Position numbers and translations under genes: made by a program. From Capitulum mitella (taxonomy: Eukaryota; Arthropoda; Thecostraca; Pollicipedomorpha; Pollicipedidae): DNA of 64,000 nt. The first letter of the stretch is position 1; each line of letters begins with the position of its first letter. Below the pieces are notes generated by a model that made no database searches, had not been told where the DNA came from, and saw nothing but the letters and a program-made list of their open reading frames with translations. Where the stretch lies: NCBI GenBank assembly GCA_030062745.1, contig CP099851.1, positions 9,488,393 to 9,552,392 on the forward strand. Reading direction: 5' to 3'. Below, one piece after another: positions 22,116-34,700 of the stretch.

Positions 22116-22943
22116 CGCGTCCCATGGATACGGAAATGTGTCCTAGAGTTATGGGTATGGGTAGCGGTGGGCTTGGAACTAAATTATTGTTTACTTCGAA
22201 TATATCTAATTTAAATATTTAATAACAAAAAGTGTAAAATTATTAAGCCAAAATCAGTCTTAGGATTAAACGGGCCGTAAAGAGGTGAATTACATTGAAT
22301 CGTATGAAGAACATGCTTGAGATATCTGAAGTATTGAAATAATAATACTGATGTTTTATGGACTAGAATATTTGTGTGGGAATTAAAATATTTCAAGTAT
22401 TTCCAGTAAAACAGATCAAACATTTTAAGTAGTACAAGTAAATAGCACAGCCGACGGACAGTAGTCGTGTCGTCAATACGTTCACGAATTTAAAGATGCA
22501 CCATTCATCCAGTTTCACCTTTTGGGCGAAAGCAAGTGCCCGTAACTGTAATCCCGGATGTACGTGGCTGGAGTCCGGGATGTGCGGTGAACAGTATTCC
22601 TGTACAGTGCTGCATGTTAAGTTTGCACGGGTCCAGTCCCGTCGATTTGCGCGCCGTTTGTGTTTGCTCTAAGCATGAAGCTGGCTTAAGGTGATGGAGC
22701 CGGGCCGCTCGTTCAGGCCGTTACCTCAATGATAAACACACTTCTGGGCGCAGCTTACAGAGTTAATTAGAATTATGTGAGCTACTTTATCTCCAAATGG
22801 CATAATCCAATGTACTGTGTATGCTAGCGTCAGTCGCCTGGACGAGCGCCTGCTTCCCGCGGGCCCCATTCAATCTTGGGTGGAGAAAGGTCAGACGGTC
22901 ACGGAGCTGTCGTGGCCGTCCCCGCGGACAAACGACCTCAGGA

Positions 22944-23200
22944 CCTGACCAGACGGCTCCAGAACCCAGCCAGACGGCCCCAGAACATAGCCAGACGGTC
23001 TCAGAACCTGGCCAGATGGCTCCAGAACCTGGCAGGATGGCCCCGGTAACCTGGTCAGACGGCTCCAGAACCCAACCAGACAGCCCCAGAACCTAGCCAG
23101 ACGGCTCTAAAACTTGCCAAAGGGCCCAGAACCCGGCCAGACGGCCCCAGAAACCGGCCAGACGGCTCCAGAAACCAGCCAAACGGAACCGGAACCTGAC
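22944..23200 (+). repeat. 21-bp minisatellite encoding a heptapeptide-like repeat
   Basis: About 12 imperfect copies of 'ccagacggctccagaacctgg'-type units. In frame this reads QTAPEPG and variants, each exactly seven codons. The open frames 22821-23096 and 23114-23401 contain it, but a frame break lies between them. Start, splice sites and homologues were not recognised. Confidence 0.85.
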
Positions 23201-23930
23201 GCTGCGCAGTCAGACTACGTCTGGTGGGAAATGCACAGAAAAGGCGGACATAATTCAACGGCTGGGGCCACTCGCATGCTGGGATCGGATGTGGTCTCTA
23301 TTTTGAGATTATGTGTTGTACAAAGACGTTATTATCTAATTTATGTCATAGCTGTTGCACGTCCAATGGCCAGAAAGGTAATGAAAACTGCAAGTAATTA
23401 AGCTTAGGGCTACGGATGACAGGCCATGGCTAAACGTTTCTCATTGGGACTATAAAAGACCAATGAAGGTAACCCATGGTCTTCGTTGGGCCTTTCGATT
23501 ATTCTTTTTTCAGACACAGAAATTAAACACATATTCGAGCTCCTTAGACTCAAAGCAGAGCGACCGAAATAATGAGAGTACAGGGTTTTGAGAGTGTAAC
23601 AGTTCGCCTAGCCTGTTTCTTATTATGATTTGGCTGTATCCCTGCATGTATACACTAGCTGCCGATATTTTTGCGAGGAAGACATGAGTACAAGAGTCCA
23701 GCTAGGGTTAGCCATCGCCGGTCGGGCAGGATTTTCACTCGCACCGACGACGAGGGGGTAGGCACTCCCCATGCGTTTGGCACCCAAATGAACTGGCGTC
23801 TCGGAACGAAAAGCCGTTGATAGCAGTGCACCCGAGAAAACTGGCGGTACCCGGGTTCACCACACCAGGGAAACCACTGACCTCTAAATAAGTTAAAATT
23901 TTGTGTTTGGGAACCATAAACCATTTTTAG
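23201..23930. other. Intergenic, nothing recognisable
   Basis: A TATAAAA-like word occurs at about 23451 without a recognisable downstream exon. Confidence 0.35.
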
Positions 23931-24350
23931 TTAAAAACGACAGTTAAAAACGCTTAACACATTACCGGAGTTAAAACGACACATTTTGGCCAAATAGGCC
24001 TGAAGTCATCTCCTGTATCATATTCAGTAGCGAAAACTGGTATAGGAACGTTCTAGGGTCAAAAAGGTTGTCTTGGGTCATTGACTTCGTTTGACCCTGA
24101 AAAGGTCATTGACCTGTCTCAAGTAACCTGTTCGCATTTGGTCTACCATTCTGAATCGATTTCAAGCCCGTTGTTTGCCGTTTATGCATACCTATTGCCC
24201 TAAAACAGTAAAAAAACGGACAACTGGCGCCAAAATCGCTCACCAAGCTTTCAGTAATCACGTCATAGTTCGGTAACCTGAGATGACCTGAGATCATTCT
24301 CTTCCAAAAAATGCGCAATGGATGTATCATTGCGCATTCAGGAATTGTCA
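23931..24350. repeat. Half-site-rich repeat-like segment with a hairpin
   Basis: Multiple TGACCT/AGGTCA-like half-sites occur at 24050-24120 and 24280-24300. A hairpin at 24310-24338 has perfect 11-bp arms (aatgcgcaatg / cattgcgcatt) and a 7-base loop. It probably derives from another member of the TTAA repeat group, but ends are not clear. Confidence 0.35.
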
Positions 24351-26040
24351 GTTAAGCCAAAGTCCACTGCGCTGCCATGCGCCGTCTAGCTGCGGTCCAG
24401 GAAACATTGCTGGGGGTGGCATCTACCTCCCTCGTCCAGCGAAAGTTAAATTTGCTGCGTTCCAATATTCTTAAAAGTGTTTTAATGAGCTTTATCCCCA
24501 GTGTTGCTCCGGAGCGGTTTTATCGATGCGTTACCCTTTACTTTTTTTTTGGGGGGGGGGGGAACGGCGAGCAATAAAAAAACACACTTTGCGGATGGAT
24601 CGCAAAAAACAATTTGCTTTTTAAATGCTTTATGCAACCACGCATTTTTCGGCAAGGTAGTTACTTAAAGCTTGATCAGCGACATTTTTGGGGCAAACTT
24701 AGTCGACTTGAAACAACTACGAGTTTAAAGCATTACCTCTAAGCTTCAGCAAACAACCAAAATGCCAGGTTTTAAAATTATATGGGGCCACTGATGTGAT
24801 ACGACTTAAAAACGGCTGTGGCCTGGTCATAGGCTATTGTGATATCCAAACAAAACCCAAGAAAAACGAAACGTTGATTACGAAAAAGTGACTTTGAACT
24901 GGTCATGAAGTAATTTTTGTCGCTGATTTCAGTCATGTCACTGGTTATTACCAGTCTCATCCATCAGACCTTTGGACTGTGGTAATGGAACAGCAGGAAC
25001 TAGCAGTGTTATAAAAGCAGACACTGTGCTGTTTTACCTGGCCTTGACCTAAACTGAAATACGAAATAGAGAACAGCTATTTGTCAGTTTGAAAACAGAG
25101 TATCTTCGAAAGTATGTTCTACAGGCTGGTAGCTAGAAAGCTACTACGATGATAGCTAAGACGGCAAAGAGTGTATCACCCTTTTAGCATTTAGTTGAGA
25201 GGCAATCGGGGAACCTGAAGAGGTCAAACTAGGCACCATATGAACCGAGAGAACACGTTCTGCTTATTCGCTTGTGTTTCAAAGAAAGGAATGGATTGGG
25301 GATGACCATTCCCTCGTGCGAGAAAAGGGTGAAAATTCTCACGTGGGCTAGTGAAACAGATACCGCAGCTGAGAGCCCGTACGTACGTAAATGCAATTAC
25401 ACTCCACTTCATCTGCCCAATGCCCATTCCGGATGAGATGATGTAATTTAATGGACCAAGACGGTGGCAAATGATAGTAATAACACGTAACCGCAGCTGG
25501 CGACATCATCCCCGGTCCTCGCCCTCTCCAATCCCGGTCCAGTCTCAGTACCGATTTCAGCTTTCTCACAGTCGCGCGCCCCGCCTCGCTTGCCACCTCA
25601 CAACTGACTCTGGGACAAAAAGCAAATTGCGTTTGTCTTATTTCCAGATTCTGCTCCTCCTCCAGGCCACAGACGGTTGTATTTCAGCCTTATCCGATCG
25701 CCAGAATAAAGCGTTTATTTCCGCTGAGCCGTTCGATCGGTAACTCCACACCCCAGGGGAAAACACGGGCGGGAAACAGGGGGGCTGGGTGTGTGCCAGC
25801 CGTTCTGCCTGTGCTAAAAATGTAGCTTGTCGCATTTCGTTCCGTGGCGTTAGGCCAAGGGCACTCGTCGCCCATCGCGGGCGTGTAGCCGATAGCGCAA
25901 GTGTATTGCACGTAGTGGTCCTTCTCTTCACTCGTTGCTTTGTTTTTCCTGACGTGGTGGCCCTCTCCTTTCCCTAGCGCGGTGATACGCCTGTTTTCCA
26001 TGGCGCGAACAGAGCCCGTGGTGGTTTCCTCTGTCTAAGT
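24351..26040. other. Intergenic, no gene recognised
   Basis: A long homopolymer pair (T9 then G12) lies at about 24542-24562. Open frames at 25471-26001 overlap on both strands and show no family resemblance. Confidence 0.35.
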
Positions 26041-26050
26041 GTGACCGCCA

Positions 26051-26296
26051 ATGGCCGCCCTGGGAGCCGGAGCTGGGGCTGGAGCCGGAGCCGGAGCCGG
26101 AGCCGGGGCGCTGGCTATCGACCGGATGGTGGCGTCGTACGGGGCTGATTACAGGCACCTGATCCGGCGTCGAGCCGCCGACGCCGGCCAGATGGGTGCC
26201 GAACGGGAACCAGACCGGACCAGACGAACAAGGAACACAGTGCATCTGAAGAGCCTAAAACAGGAGGAGAGTGGTACGGGAATGTACCAGAATTAG
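26051..26296 (+). other. Open frame beginning with a GAGCCG (Gly-Ala) repeat
   Basis: The ATG at 26051 has a reasonable context (ccgccaATGG). It is followed by a GGAGCC hexanucleotide microsatellite at about 26062-26108 encoding alternating Gly-Ala, then about 60 unrecognised residues rich in Arg. It could be a first exon or simply an open microsatellite. The opposite strand is open too. Confidence 0.25.
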
Positions 26297-26700
26297 ATGT
26301 GGAAAAAGGCAAGAGCAGATAGGGAAAAATAAGGTATGAGAAGTTAATGAAGTAGAAAGGAAAAGAGAAGAGAAGCGAATGAGGGTACAACGTGAGGGTA
26401 AGTCAACCCAAAGAGATAAAAAACAGAAAAGAAGAAAAGGGATGAGAAACGATACTGGACCAAACCGAGACAACACGGAAAGAGACATTTGTCTCTTGAC
26501 ATTATATCCTGGGATATGATGATGCAGGAAAGGCATGATAATGCGGGGCAGGACAAAAGAATTTGGGGAATAGGGAAGCCAGGCGAGACAAGCCAAATCA
26601 AGACGAGATAAAACGAGGCAGCAGAATACGAAACGACACGAGAGGAGACGAGACATTAAAGAATGAGACGACACGAAACTATTTCCATCGACAGTGCCTC
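26250..26700. repeat. Purine-rich low-complexity tract
   Basis: The + strand is strongly biased to A and G with GAGAC, AAGAG and GACGAGA words. Open frames on the minus strand are composition artefacts. Confidence 0.6.
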
Positions 26701-27158
26701 CGATAGAAGCTAGAATCCGAGCAAAGTGCCACGGAGGGACCACCATCAATCGCTAGCGAAGACCAGAGCAGAAAAAATCCCATCCACGATAGAAATGGTC
26801 AAAGAACTGTTCTTAAGTACCGCTGCATTTGCACTTCTGGTGAGTATTGAATGAAGCAGGTACCGTTTGATTCAAGGTGTTACAGCTCTCCGATTTCCAG
26901 TCGAATAGCGCAAGGTAAGTACTTGCATACATTGCCGATTCATTGCCATATTCGACATGTTCCAAGATCCAAAGCCTCTGGTCTGCTCCCCGGCTGAACA
27001 CGTTTTAAAACCCGCAACTCGCTGGGGGGAGGTAAAAACATACGTCCTCGCTTCTTCTCTGCCGTATAGCTCTGCACACGAACAGTGCCGCATCATAAAA
27101 TTCTCGGCACACCTCAGCACTCAACTGTGCACACTTCGATAAAAAAGTGAAAGGAATA
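26701..27158. other. Intergenic, nothing recognisable
   Basis: No gene, RNA or repeat pattern was recognised. Confidence 0.35.
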
Positions 27159-28376
27159 TTAACCCTATTCCCGGAGGGCTAGACGGTATGGCCGATTCCC
27201 GGCAGGGGGGGCGGATTCCGCCCCCCCCTGAGATCTCGAGAACTACTTATCCGATTTCATCGCAACAAACGGCAATCGATTTGCCGTGACGTGAACTACA
27301 TTTTGATAAAAGGAAATTTTCAAAATTTTGAAATTTGTGGATATAGGGGGGCAAAAATGTTAAAATGGGGGGTACTTTTTGACTTCTTATAACTCCGTTG
27401 TTTATGGACCGATTTCGATGAAACTGGCATCAATCGAGAGATTATGGATAGGGCTTTTACCATGGCTATGCAAATTTGAAATTTTGAGAAAATTCATGGG
27501 CGTTCACAGGGTTTTAAAAATAGGGGGATTAGTTTTCTAATAACGGAATGAACAAAAGAGGCCAAAACACTTTTTTAGCTTCTGCTAGTCATGTTATGCT
27601 AAAGAAGTACAAATCGCATTACAATGTTTGTATAATGTTAGCATAGGCGGTGCCAGGGACATAAAAAAGGGGAAACTGTCATGGTCACACGTTCTTCAGA
27701 TCAACTTGTGACCTTTGACCTTAAATGACCTCCAGTGACCTTGGGGTCACTTGGAATGATGTCGTGTGCATTCAATATTATCTGTAAACGTTTTTAATCG
27801 ATTAAATTCACTCTATTCCAAAAAATTCATTTTTTGGCTTTTGCGATATAGGGTACGTGCACTGACATTTTAGGTCATAGCTCCGTGACCCGACCTGATA
27901 TCAAGCTGAAACTTGGTACACAAGTAGAAGGCACCCTTCTACGTCACATATATTCCGGGTTTGGCATTTAAAAAAACGGCGCCGAAATTATTGCGAAAAA
28001 ACAAATTTTGACTTTTGACCTCGACCTGACCTTGTAAAGTGATCTGAGATAAACAAAATTACATATGCACATTGCCCAACTATTTAGCTATATATTCATA
28101 TAAAGTTTTAAGTTTTATCTTAAAAAGTCTGTTTTTGGCAGACATTTTCCTTTTACCCTCAACATGGCCAAAAATGACCTGAGGTGCCCCCCAAAAACGT
28201 TGCCTGGCTCCGCCCCTGAGCAAAATAGAATTTCGAAATTTTGTCACGGCGCGTAGAAGGAATAGCTAGGAAAAGTCACCAAGTTTCGTGAAGCTGCGTT
28301 AAAAAGCCCGGAATTGGCAAGCAAAAAACCCGAGGGGGGGGCGGATTCCGCCCCCCCCTGCCGGGAATAGGGTTAA
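27159..28376 (+). mobile_element. TTAA-flanked non-autonomous DNA transposon, family 1, copy B
   Basis: The best-preserved copy, 1218 bp including TTAA at both ends (27159-27162 and 28373-28376). The ends are TTAACCCTATTCCCGG and its exact reverse complement. Just inside each end is a G-tract/C-tract palindrome centred on CGGATTCCG (27205-27227 and 28334-28358). The left end carries a 29-bp extra segment before the shared ATTCCCGGCAGGGGG. It has no open frame of transposase length, so mobilisation would need a protein from elsewhere. It contains a DR1 (27709-27721) and several TGACCT clusters (27709-27752, 28012-28035). Confidence 0.88.
27709..27721 (-). promoter_or_regulatory. DR1 nuclear-receptor half-site pair inside TTAA family 1
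   Basis: TGACCTTTGACCT is the reverse complement of AGGTCAAAGGTCA. Further half-sites follow at 27726, 27736 and 27745. Confidence 0.6.
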
Positions 28377-28725
28377 GGCTCTGTTAACCCTCGCCGGACG
28401 CAAAGATGTGCACCTACTCGCTTGACGAAGGGTTGGTTGCCACCCTACCTGCTTATTTCGCTCCCAACAATGGAAGAGGGACGAAAAAACGAGCGTGTAA
28501 CTCGTCTCTTTCTGATTCTTAAGATACCCAATTTGGCTCCTTTAGACCACCTGGTGACCTCTTCGAAAAGACAGTACCACGCTGTTTGCCGTTTCCGCCG
28601 TCATCATGGTAGTTTTACAGCAGATGGGATTGTAAGTCATACTTTTTTTAGTGTCTTGTTTATAAAATTGACCATCCCTTGCATTCAGTAATTGCCTTTG
28701 TTCCTTTGGTTCACGGTGACGTCAG

Positions 28726-28749
28726 AGAGAGAGAGAGAGAGAGAGAGAA
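28726..28749. repeat. (GA)n microsatellite
   Basis: About 12 AG/GA dinucleotide units. Confidence 0.9.
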
Positions 28750-30109
28750 GTTAAATGTCATTGTCAGTTTTTTTATGGCGCGGCTAGTGACAGTATACTG
28801 TGTTGTCGCAGGTACAGTTATGATCTATGAGAGCAATGAATATGTTATCTTTACTACATCAGCGCAAAAAATGCCCTTGGACCAATTTCTTTTCGCATTT
28901 TGGGTTAATATCAGGTCAGTGATTTCAGCTGACCTTGGAAAAGTCAATGGCCTTTAAAATCACGATGTCTTGTCAAGCATATGCTGGAACTATTTCGCAT
29001 CAACAGCTGACCCCAGCTCTCTTCCGTCTGCCACAAAGGAACAAAACGCAGCACATGTTGAGAAAACCTGCTTAGGAAACCTCGATAACGATGCCATGAC
29101 TCGTTGACCCGACATGATCTGGTATTATTGGTCGCTGGAAAAGATGCGGGAAAGATGCAAGATTAGGTTTCGCAAATTACAATTCTCTACGCGGACCGTC
29201 CGCCATTGGCCTCAGAGAAAACCTCATGAGGGGGAGGAGGCGGAGGGGGGGGGGGGGCAGCAATCCCGTCTCGCGTCCCGCGAGGGCATGGTTATAAAGG
29301 AGGGGCGTCATAAAGACGGCAACATTTTATCATTGCGCTTTTTTAGTTTTCATGGTCTTAATCGATACATTGGTGCTGCGATACACCCGATAGTGTGGAG
29401 CATGCGTACCAATGTTCTGAAAAGAGTTCAGCTTACACCACGTATGGTCTCTTACAGCGCTGATTGGTCGTGGAGTTTTGCATGGGCGTCTGACGTTTTT
29501 TCGACGTGTAGAGGGTAGTGACATACCCCAGCAAGAGGCAATATAGTTCTGGACAACAAAAGCCAATGAATTGCATTTTCAGCATCATCTTAATGGCATG
29601 GGTACATTTTGTCAACAAGAGTAGACCGCACTATCACAAGTGAGGTAATATCACGTCATTTACTGTACCTAGACGCGCTTTCACTCTTTTCTTGAGCTTT
29701 CCTTTTCAAGTTAAATTTCGTGGGGGTAGGGATTTATTCGACCCTTTCTGATATATCGGAAACTAAACTTTCCTGTTTTCCCCTGAGATAGCTGAGATGA
29801 ATACTTATGACCTAATCTACAATTATTTGTGTTTTAACCATCGCCAATATTCGCTTTTTGGTCGCCTTCTAGTGTGCACGGTGGTCATGTATTACTTTTC
29901 GAGAATATTTAAGCCATGTTCGCCCTATTTATGTCTTCTCATAGCAGTTTGCATAGACCCGAGAAACGTCTTGGACCTCAAGGACAGTGCTTTGTTAAGA
30001 CTAACTGAACGTACCAACAGACAGATAAAAGTCCGTAGATGCTGATACATAATTAATTTCTGACATGTTAAATAATGACGCGGAAATTTCGGGTTTAAGG
30101 TACAGCGAT
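28750..30109. other. Intergenic, no gene recognised
   Basis: A half-site-rich patch near 28910-28945 and a poly-G run near 29247. Short open frames without family resemblance. Confidence 0.35.
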
Positions 30110-30840
30110 TCTCTGCGACACAGAGCCACGGGCGCGGGCACCGAACGAGGGATGAAATGGGTCAGTAGTTTTTTAATATCCTCTGTTTTTTAGCTTTTAA
30201 TTTCCCCTATTTTGGTGAAAGAGGCCTTATCAGTCTGCATTTCTTGGGACTGGTAGTTCGTGTCATGGTATGTCATGTTCAATTTTTGAAAAGATCCAGG
30301 TACTACTAATCTACTTCATCGGTAGGTCTTTATTCGTACAAACCACTTCGTTGGCAAACTGTGCAATGTTTGTGGATTTGTTGAGCTTACTGGTGTAATT
30401 AGCAGCTTTGAGAGTCAGTTCTGCCATTTCCCATCTGTTCCAAGTCTGTTCCGTGCCACTGCCAATTTTGACGGCGGTGCATTGTCGTTCATAACAGTTA
30501 ATGATGGCCTAACTTCAGGTCAATGGTTGGAAGTCAGTGATACTTTGCCAAATGACGACCATTGAAAGTCGCCATTACCTCACACCCAAATCATCGGAAT
30601 TCCGCCACTTTCGGCAAAAAACGACAACATGCGTCGAAAATAGGCTTCACCTTAGGCCATTGAGACGAAAGTTGCCGAAAAATGAGATAGTAAAGTTGAT
30701 GCGCATGCCAAAATCTCTAATCCAAGAAAGCTTTGCTTTGATACCCTGTCTTTCTGAAAACATTTGAAATTGTTTTGACCCTGGTTAACCTGAATTAGTC
30801 TAAGTCAAACACCTGACCCGAAACTCTGGCACAAAGTGAA
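30110..30840 (-). mobile_element. Relic of TTAA family 2, copy D
   Basis: Reverse-orientation matches to copy B: 'tcagttctgccatttNcc', 'aattttgacggNggtgcatt', 'acagttaNt', 'cttcaggtcaatggttggaagtcagtgatactttg', 'aggcttNaccttaggNcattga' and 'gccgaaaaatNgagatag'. Ends are not preserved. Confidence 0.55.
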
Positions 30841-31641
30841 GGAAGCGCCAGGAAAAACGTACGTCAAATTTCGCGGCGCTACGACTGTTAGTTCTCTCGC
30901 AACGTCTGAAAAACCTCAGGGAACTACCAACACCCCCTCCCCCAGTCGGGTGCAGGATAATGTTGTATGTAATGATTCAGTTAATAAATGTGCGAGATTA
31001 TTACACAGATTTTTCCCGCGAGACCTCTATGTACGCACGTCGCTCTTGGATCGAAATCGAGGACATGGTGGCAAAACGGCCAGGAATGACGGCCGTACCG
31101 CAGGAGCTGTTCGAGACATCCCAAACTCCCACAAAAAAGGAAAGCGCACTTGCCAATGTACCGCGAAATTTTGTTTTACACATCATTTAAAAAGAAAAAG
31201 ATATGACCAAAGACCACGAACTTTGTACATGCTCCTCATAAATGTCGGAATATAAACACAAAGGCGGAAAATTGCTCTCTTGTTAAGTTCCTCTACGGTG
31301 GCTTACGGTTTTCGTCCTACGGACGGCTAAATGTAGTCCGTGCAGGTGTAGCAGATGCAGAGTACTGTAGTGACTATGAGGTATTGAAGAACTCGGTAAA
31401 CACCGAGCACTGTTCGGGTGGCATGCGAAAGCATGCCCTTGCATTTCGTCATTCAAGGTCTGATGGTGCTCCATGCATTTTGGTGTGAAACGATATTATT
31501 CATCAACGCAGGGACTGCGCAGTCTGCACTGGGCCATCCCACAGAAATATGAATCCCAATGAATTTGAAACAACAAAATGCTATTTTTCATGTAATCCGC
31601 AGAAGGCCTCTTAAACAAAGCGCATTTTGTACTTATTATTT
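30841..31641. other. Intergenic with an unrecognised open frame
   Basis: The 139-codon frame at 30836-31255 and the 76-codon frame at 30960-31190 overlap. Neither matches a family I know. Confidence 0.3.
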
Positions 31642-31777
31642 CATTCGTTTTGACCAAACAATTTTGTCTCTATGTCGTCTTCATTCTTTCTACAGCGCGC
31701 ACTGCACCGAGAAAAGAAATTTTTTCTTTGTCATCTATCGTCTAAAAACAATTAGGATTGTTTGGCCAAAACGAATC
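31642..31777. repeat. Inverted repeat, arms of about 22 bp
   Basis: Arms 31642-31664 ('attcgttttgaccaaacaa') and 31756-31777 (its complement with about one mismatch) are separated by about 90 bp. This may be a small MITE or a hairpin. Confidence 0.6.
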
Positions 31778-34700
31778 GAGCAACATGTTTTCTCTTTACT
31801 ATGATGTTAAGAACAGGAGAGCTGCCTTAACAAAACGCGAGTGAAACGGGAACTGAGATGCTTACTTTGTAGCACGAGTCGACTTGACAGATCAGTATGC
31901 CCTGCGTGGAGCAAGGAGTCGGTCCCAAACTTGCAAAGCGTGGCTCGGGTCCGGCGAGAAAAACTTGGTCCTAACGCTGCCTTCTAAACAAGACCGGAAA
32001 CGTATGCAAACGGCCTGAGAGCCTCTCAGAGCGTGGGTCCTACCACTGCAGGTGACGTTACGAACGAAGAATAACAAAACAGGAACGATGGAAAATTGTT
32101 TGTTGCCAAACTCCACAAAGAGCTGGATAATTCTGGCCCTCATTGTTCGAACTTTGTTGGTGTCTGAATCGCATAGCCTTTCACTTTTCTCTTTGTGGAT
32201 CGTTTCTCTCCATTTTCGGCTCTTTGGCTATAGAAAGCTGGAGACATAGTGATGCTGAAGTTTCCGTAAGACATGATCTAAAGGTAGATAAAGAGAATAA
32301 TGGACTTCTGGCATGAATGGAGCTAAGATCAAGTTTAAAAAGAGGATTTTGTCCTGATCTCAGATGCACTAACATTGTTCGGCTGTAATGCAACGTTATA
32401 TCTTTCACGTCATCTTGAAGATTAGATTCCGAAAACACCGCCTCAGGGCAAATTCGAAAGTGACGTCATACGTAGGCAGAGGCGGTGGAGGGACGAAAGG
32501 AAAAAACCGCACGCTATGCTTCAAAGCATAAGTGACTTGGATGCAAAGATAGGCTTGCATTGTAACAACGCAGCGACGGACTGTCACCAACGGTTGACAA
32601 AATCTGTCAACACGTTTCGACGCGCAGCTAACTCACGGTCTTCGTCGTGACAAGAACTTGTCCAGGTTCCTGGTAAAAGGCCACCGTAAGCGACCGTCAG
32701 TTCCGCACGTTGCAAACCACCTGCCGAGACTGACAGAACATTATGATGACAAATCGTCATCTGAAGTCAAATAACAAGTGTCAGATCCCTTTTGTGCCGT
32801 AATGTCGTTGATAACACTGCAATAAAGGCATCTATGGCATTCACGTTTTAAAGTGTTTTCTGGTGTAGACATAAGCTGATAACGAATTGTGAGTCGTAAA
32901 CATAGTTACCAACCGGCACTCATGTAGTCCAAAATATCACGATAAGCCATGTTTTCTGGAGCCGTGAAGATAACATGGAAGATTTCGCGACAGAACGTCC
33001 ACAGTGCATGCCCAACTGTGTGATTTCAAGGAAAGTTTAGCAAAAACCGTAGATGTTCGCACAGGGGCATCCAAAGGGGGTCAGAGGAACTGGTGCTCAC
33101 CAAAGATGACCTAGTGTGAGCGCATCAGGTTTTTTTCCAATGCCAGTATGTATTATCTTTTTCTGCTTTACCAAACCGCATCTCATAGCGTACACAAGGC
33201 AGAGGTAGGCAGTAATCGGATATCTGAGAGCAATTAGAGGAATCTCTATCCATCCATCATTCTCCCCTTCCCTAAAAAAGTTTAGCCCCTCTCAAGCTTG
33301 TCATCGGTATCTGGGGACTTACATCCTGAAAGAACAGGCAGGGTGATCTTGCCGCCGATTTTGCAATGTACGCTTACATCAATAATGCACCGTAATGCGT
33401 CTGCCACGTGTGTTTGGTGGCATGGGGCTTCGTGATGGCTGACACTATTATGCTGATCTCTTTCGCATACGAATCACATATCAATCCAAAAACGTGATTA
33501 TTATATTCACATGATGGCATTATTTTGAGAAGCAGAACTATTTCAGACGCATGACAAATGCGCCTGCCGCAGTGGAACACGGGTGGCACTGGACCACCGG
33601 ATTGTTCCAACATGAAATGGAGTATTCTCATTTTGTTGGCAACGTTCAAAAAAGGAACCCAGTTTGCACGACCAATCTTACGCCGTGTGTGAGAAAGAAC
33701 ATTACCGGTGCTGAAAAAAACAGACTGATGTCAACACATGGAAAGACGAGAATACGAAAGACTAAGCCAACGAAAGCCTAGAGGAACAACTAAAAGCTGA
33801 TGCCCATCAAGACACAGCTGCAAGCGACGGATAGCCCACCGTTAGCTCAGCTCATCTGCATCAAGGCTTATGGGCCTTAAATGCAGCGCTACTCACATCT
33901 TTTTTTGTACCTTCTTGGACGGATGACCGGGAGTTCTCTGGCCCACGAACCGCCGCGACGCAAAGCACCATCAGTTAACACCATTTTAATGAAAAAGACC
34001 TCAAAATCGGCAAGTCGCGGCACTTCCTGTTAGGAAAAGAAACAACAAAAAACCTTCAGATCAGGAGACGCTGCTAAACATGGAATTCTCAACATCAAAA
34101 AAGCAGTTTAGCAGACCACGTAATGCAATCAGGCCCATCAATGACTGTCATTTGACAAATACAAAGAACATATCGAAAACCGATGCCAAAAGAAAAGACA
34201 GGAAGCATTCATAAACTCCGTCAGGATTTCGATATCTTGTAAAGCTCATGACTCAAGCCCGAAATGACCTGAACCATATCATCCAGCCCCTGGTAGATTT
34301 CAAGCGATTCTAGCTCAACGAAAGGTAACACTATCATCGTCATAATTACGCCAATGCTCATCTTTCCGACAGGAGGACTGTATTTGTCGCTTAGTCGGGA
34401 TTTAACCCTTGGATATCCAACCCTTACCCTAAAAGCCATGCTGTACGGCACCTATGAACAACGTCTTCAAAATTTCGGCAACTTGCACATCCGACGTTTT
34501 AGCCTGAAGCATGCATAAATATTTGAGCTTTGCCCAGGCAGCAGCAGCAAAGTGGTAAATTCATGAAGGACCAGGTAGGTTTCAGACGTATCCTTATCAC
34601 ATGCTATTGCCTGTACTTGGCTCATCTAGGACCTACACGTAATGTCCGACATAGTCGGTTCCTCTTCAAAAAATTGGGCGGGAAATACGTCTATGAAAAT

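Noticed and set aside
23450-23470. Promoter at TATAAAA
   Set aside because: No initiator, CpG block or exon-like frame downstream.
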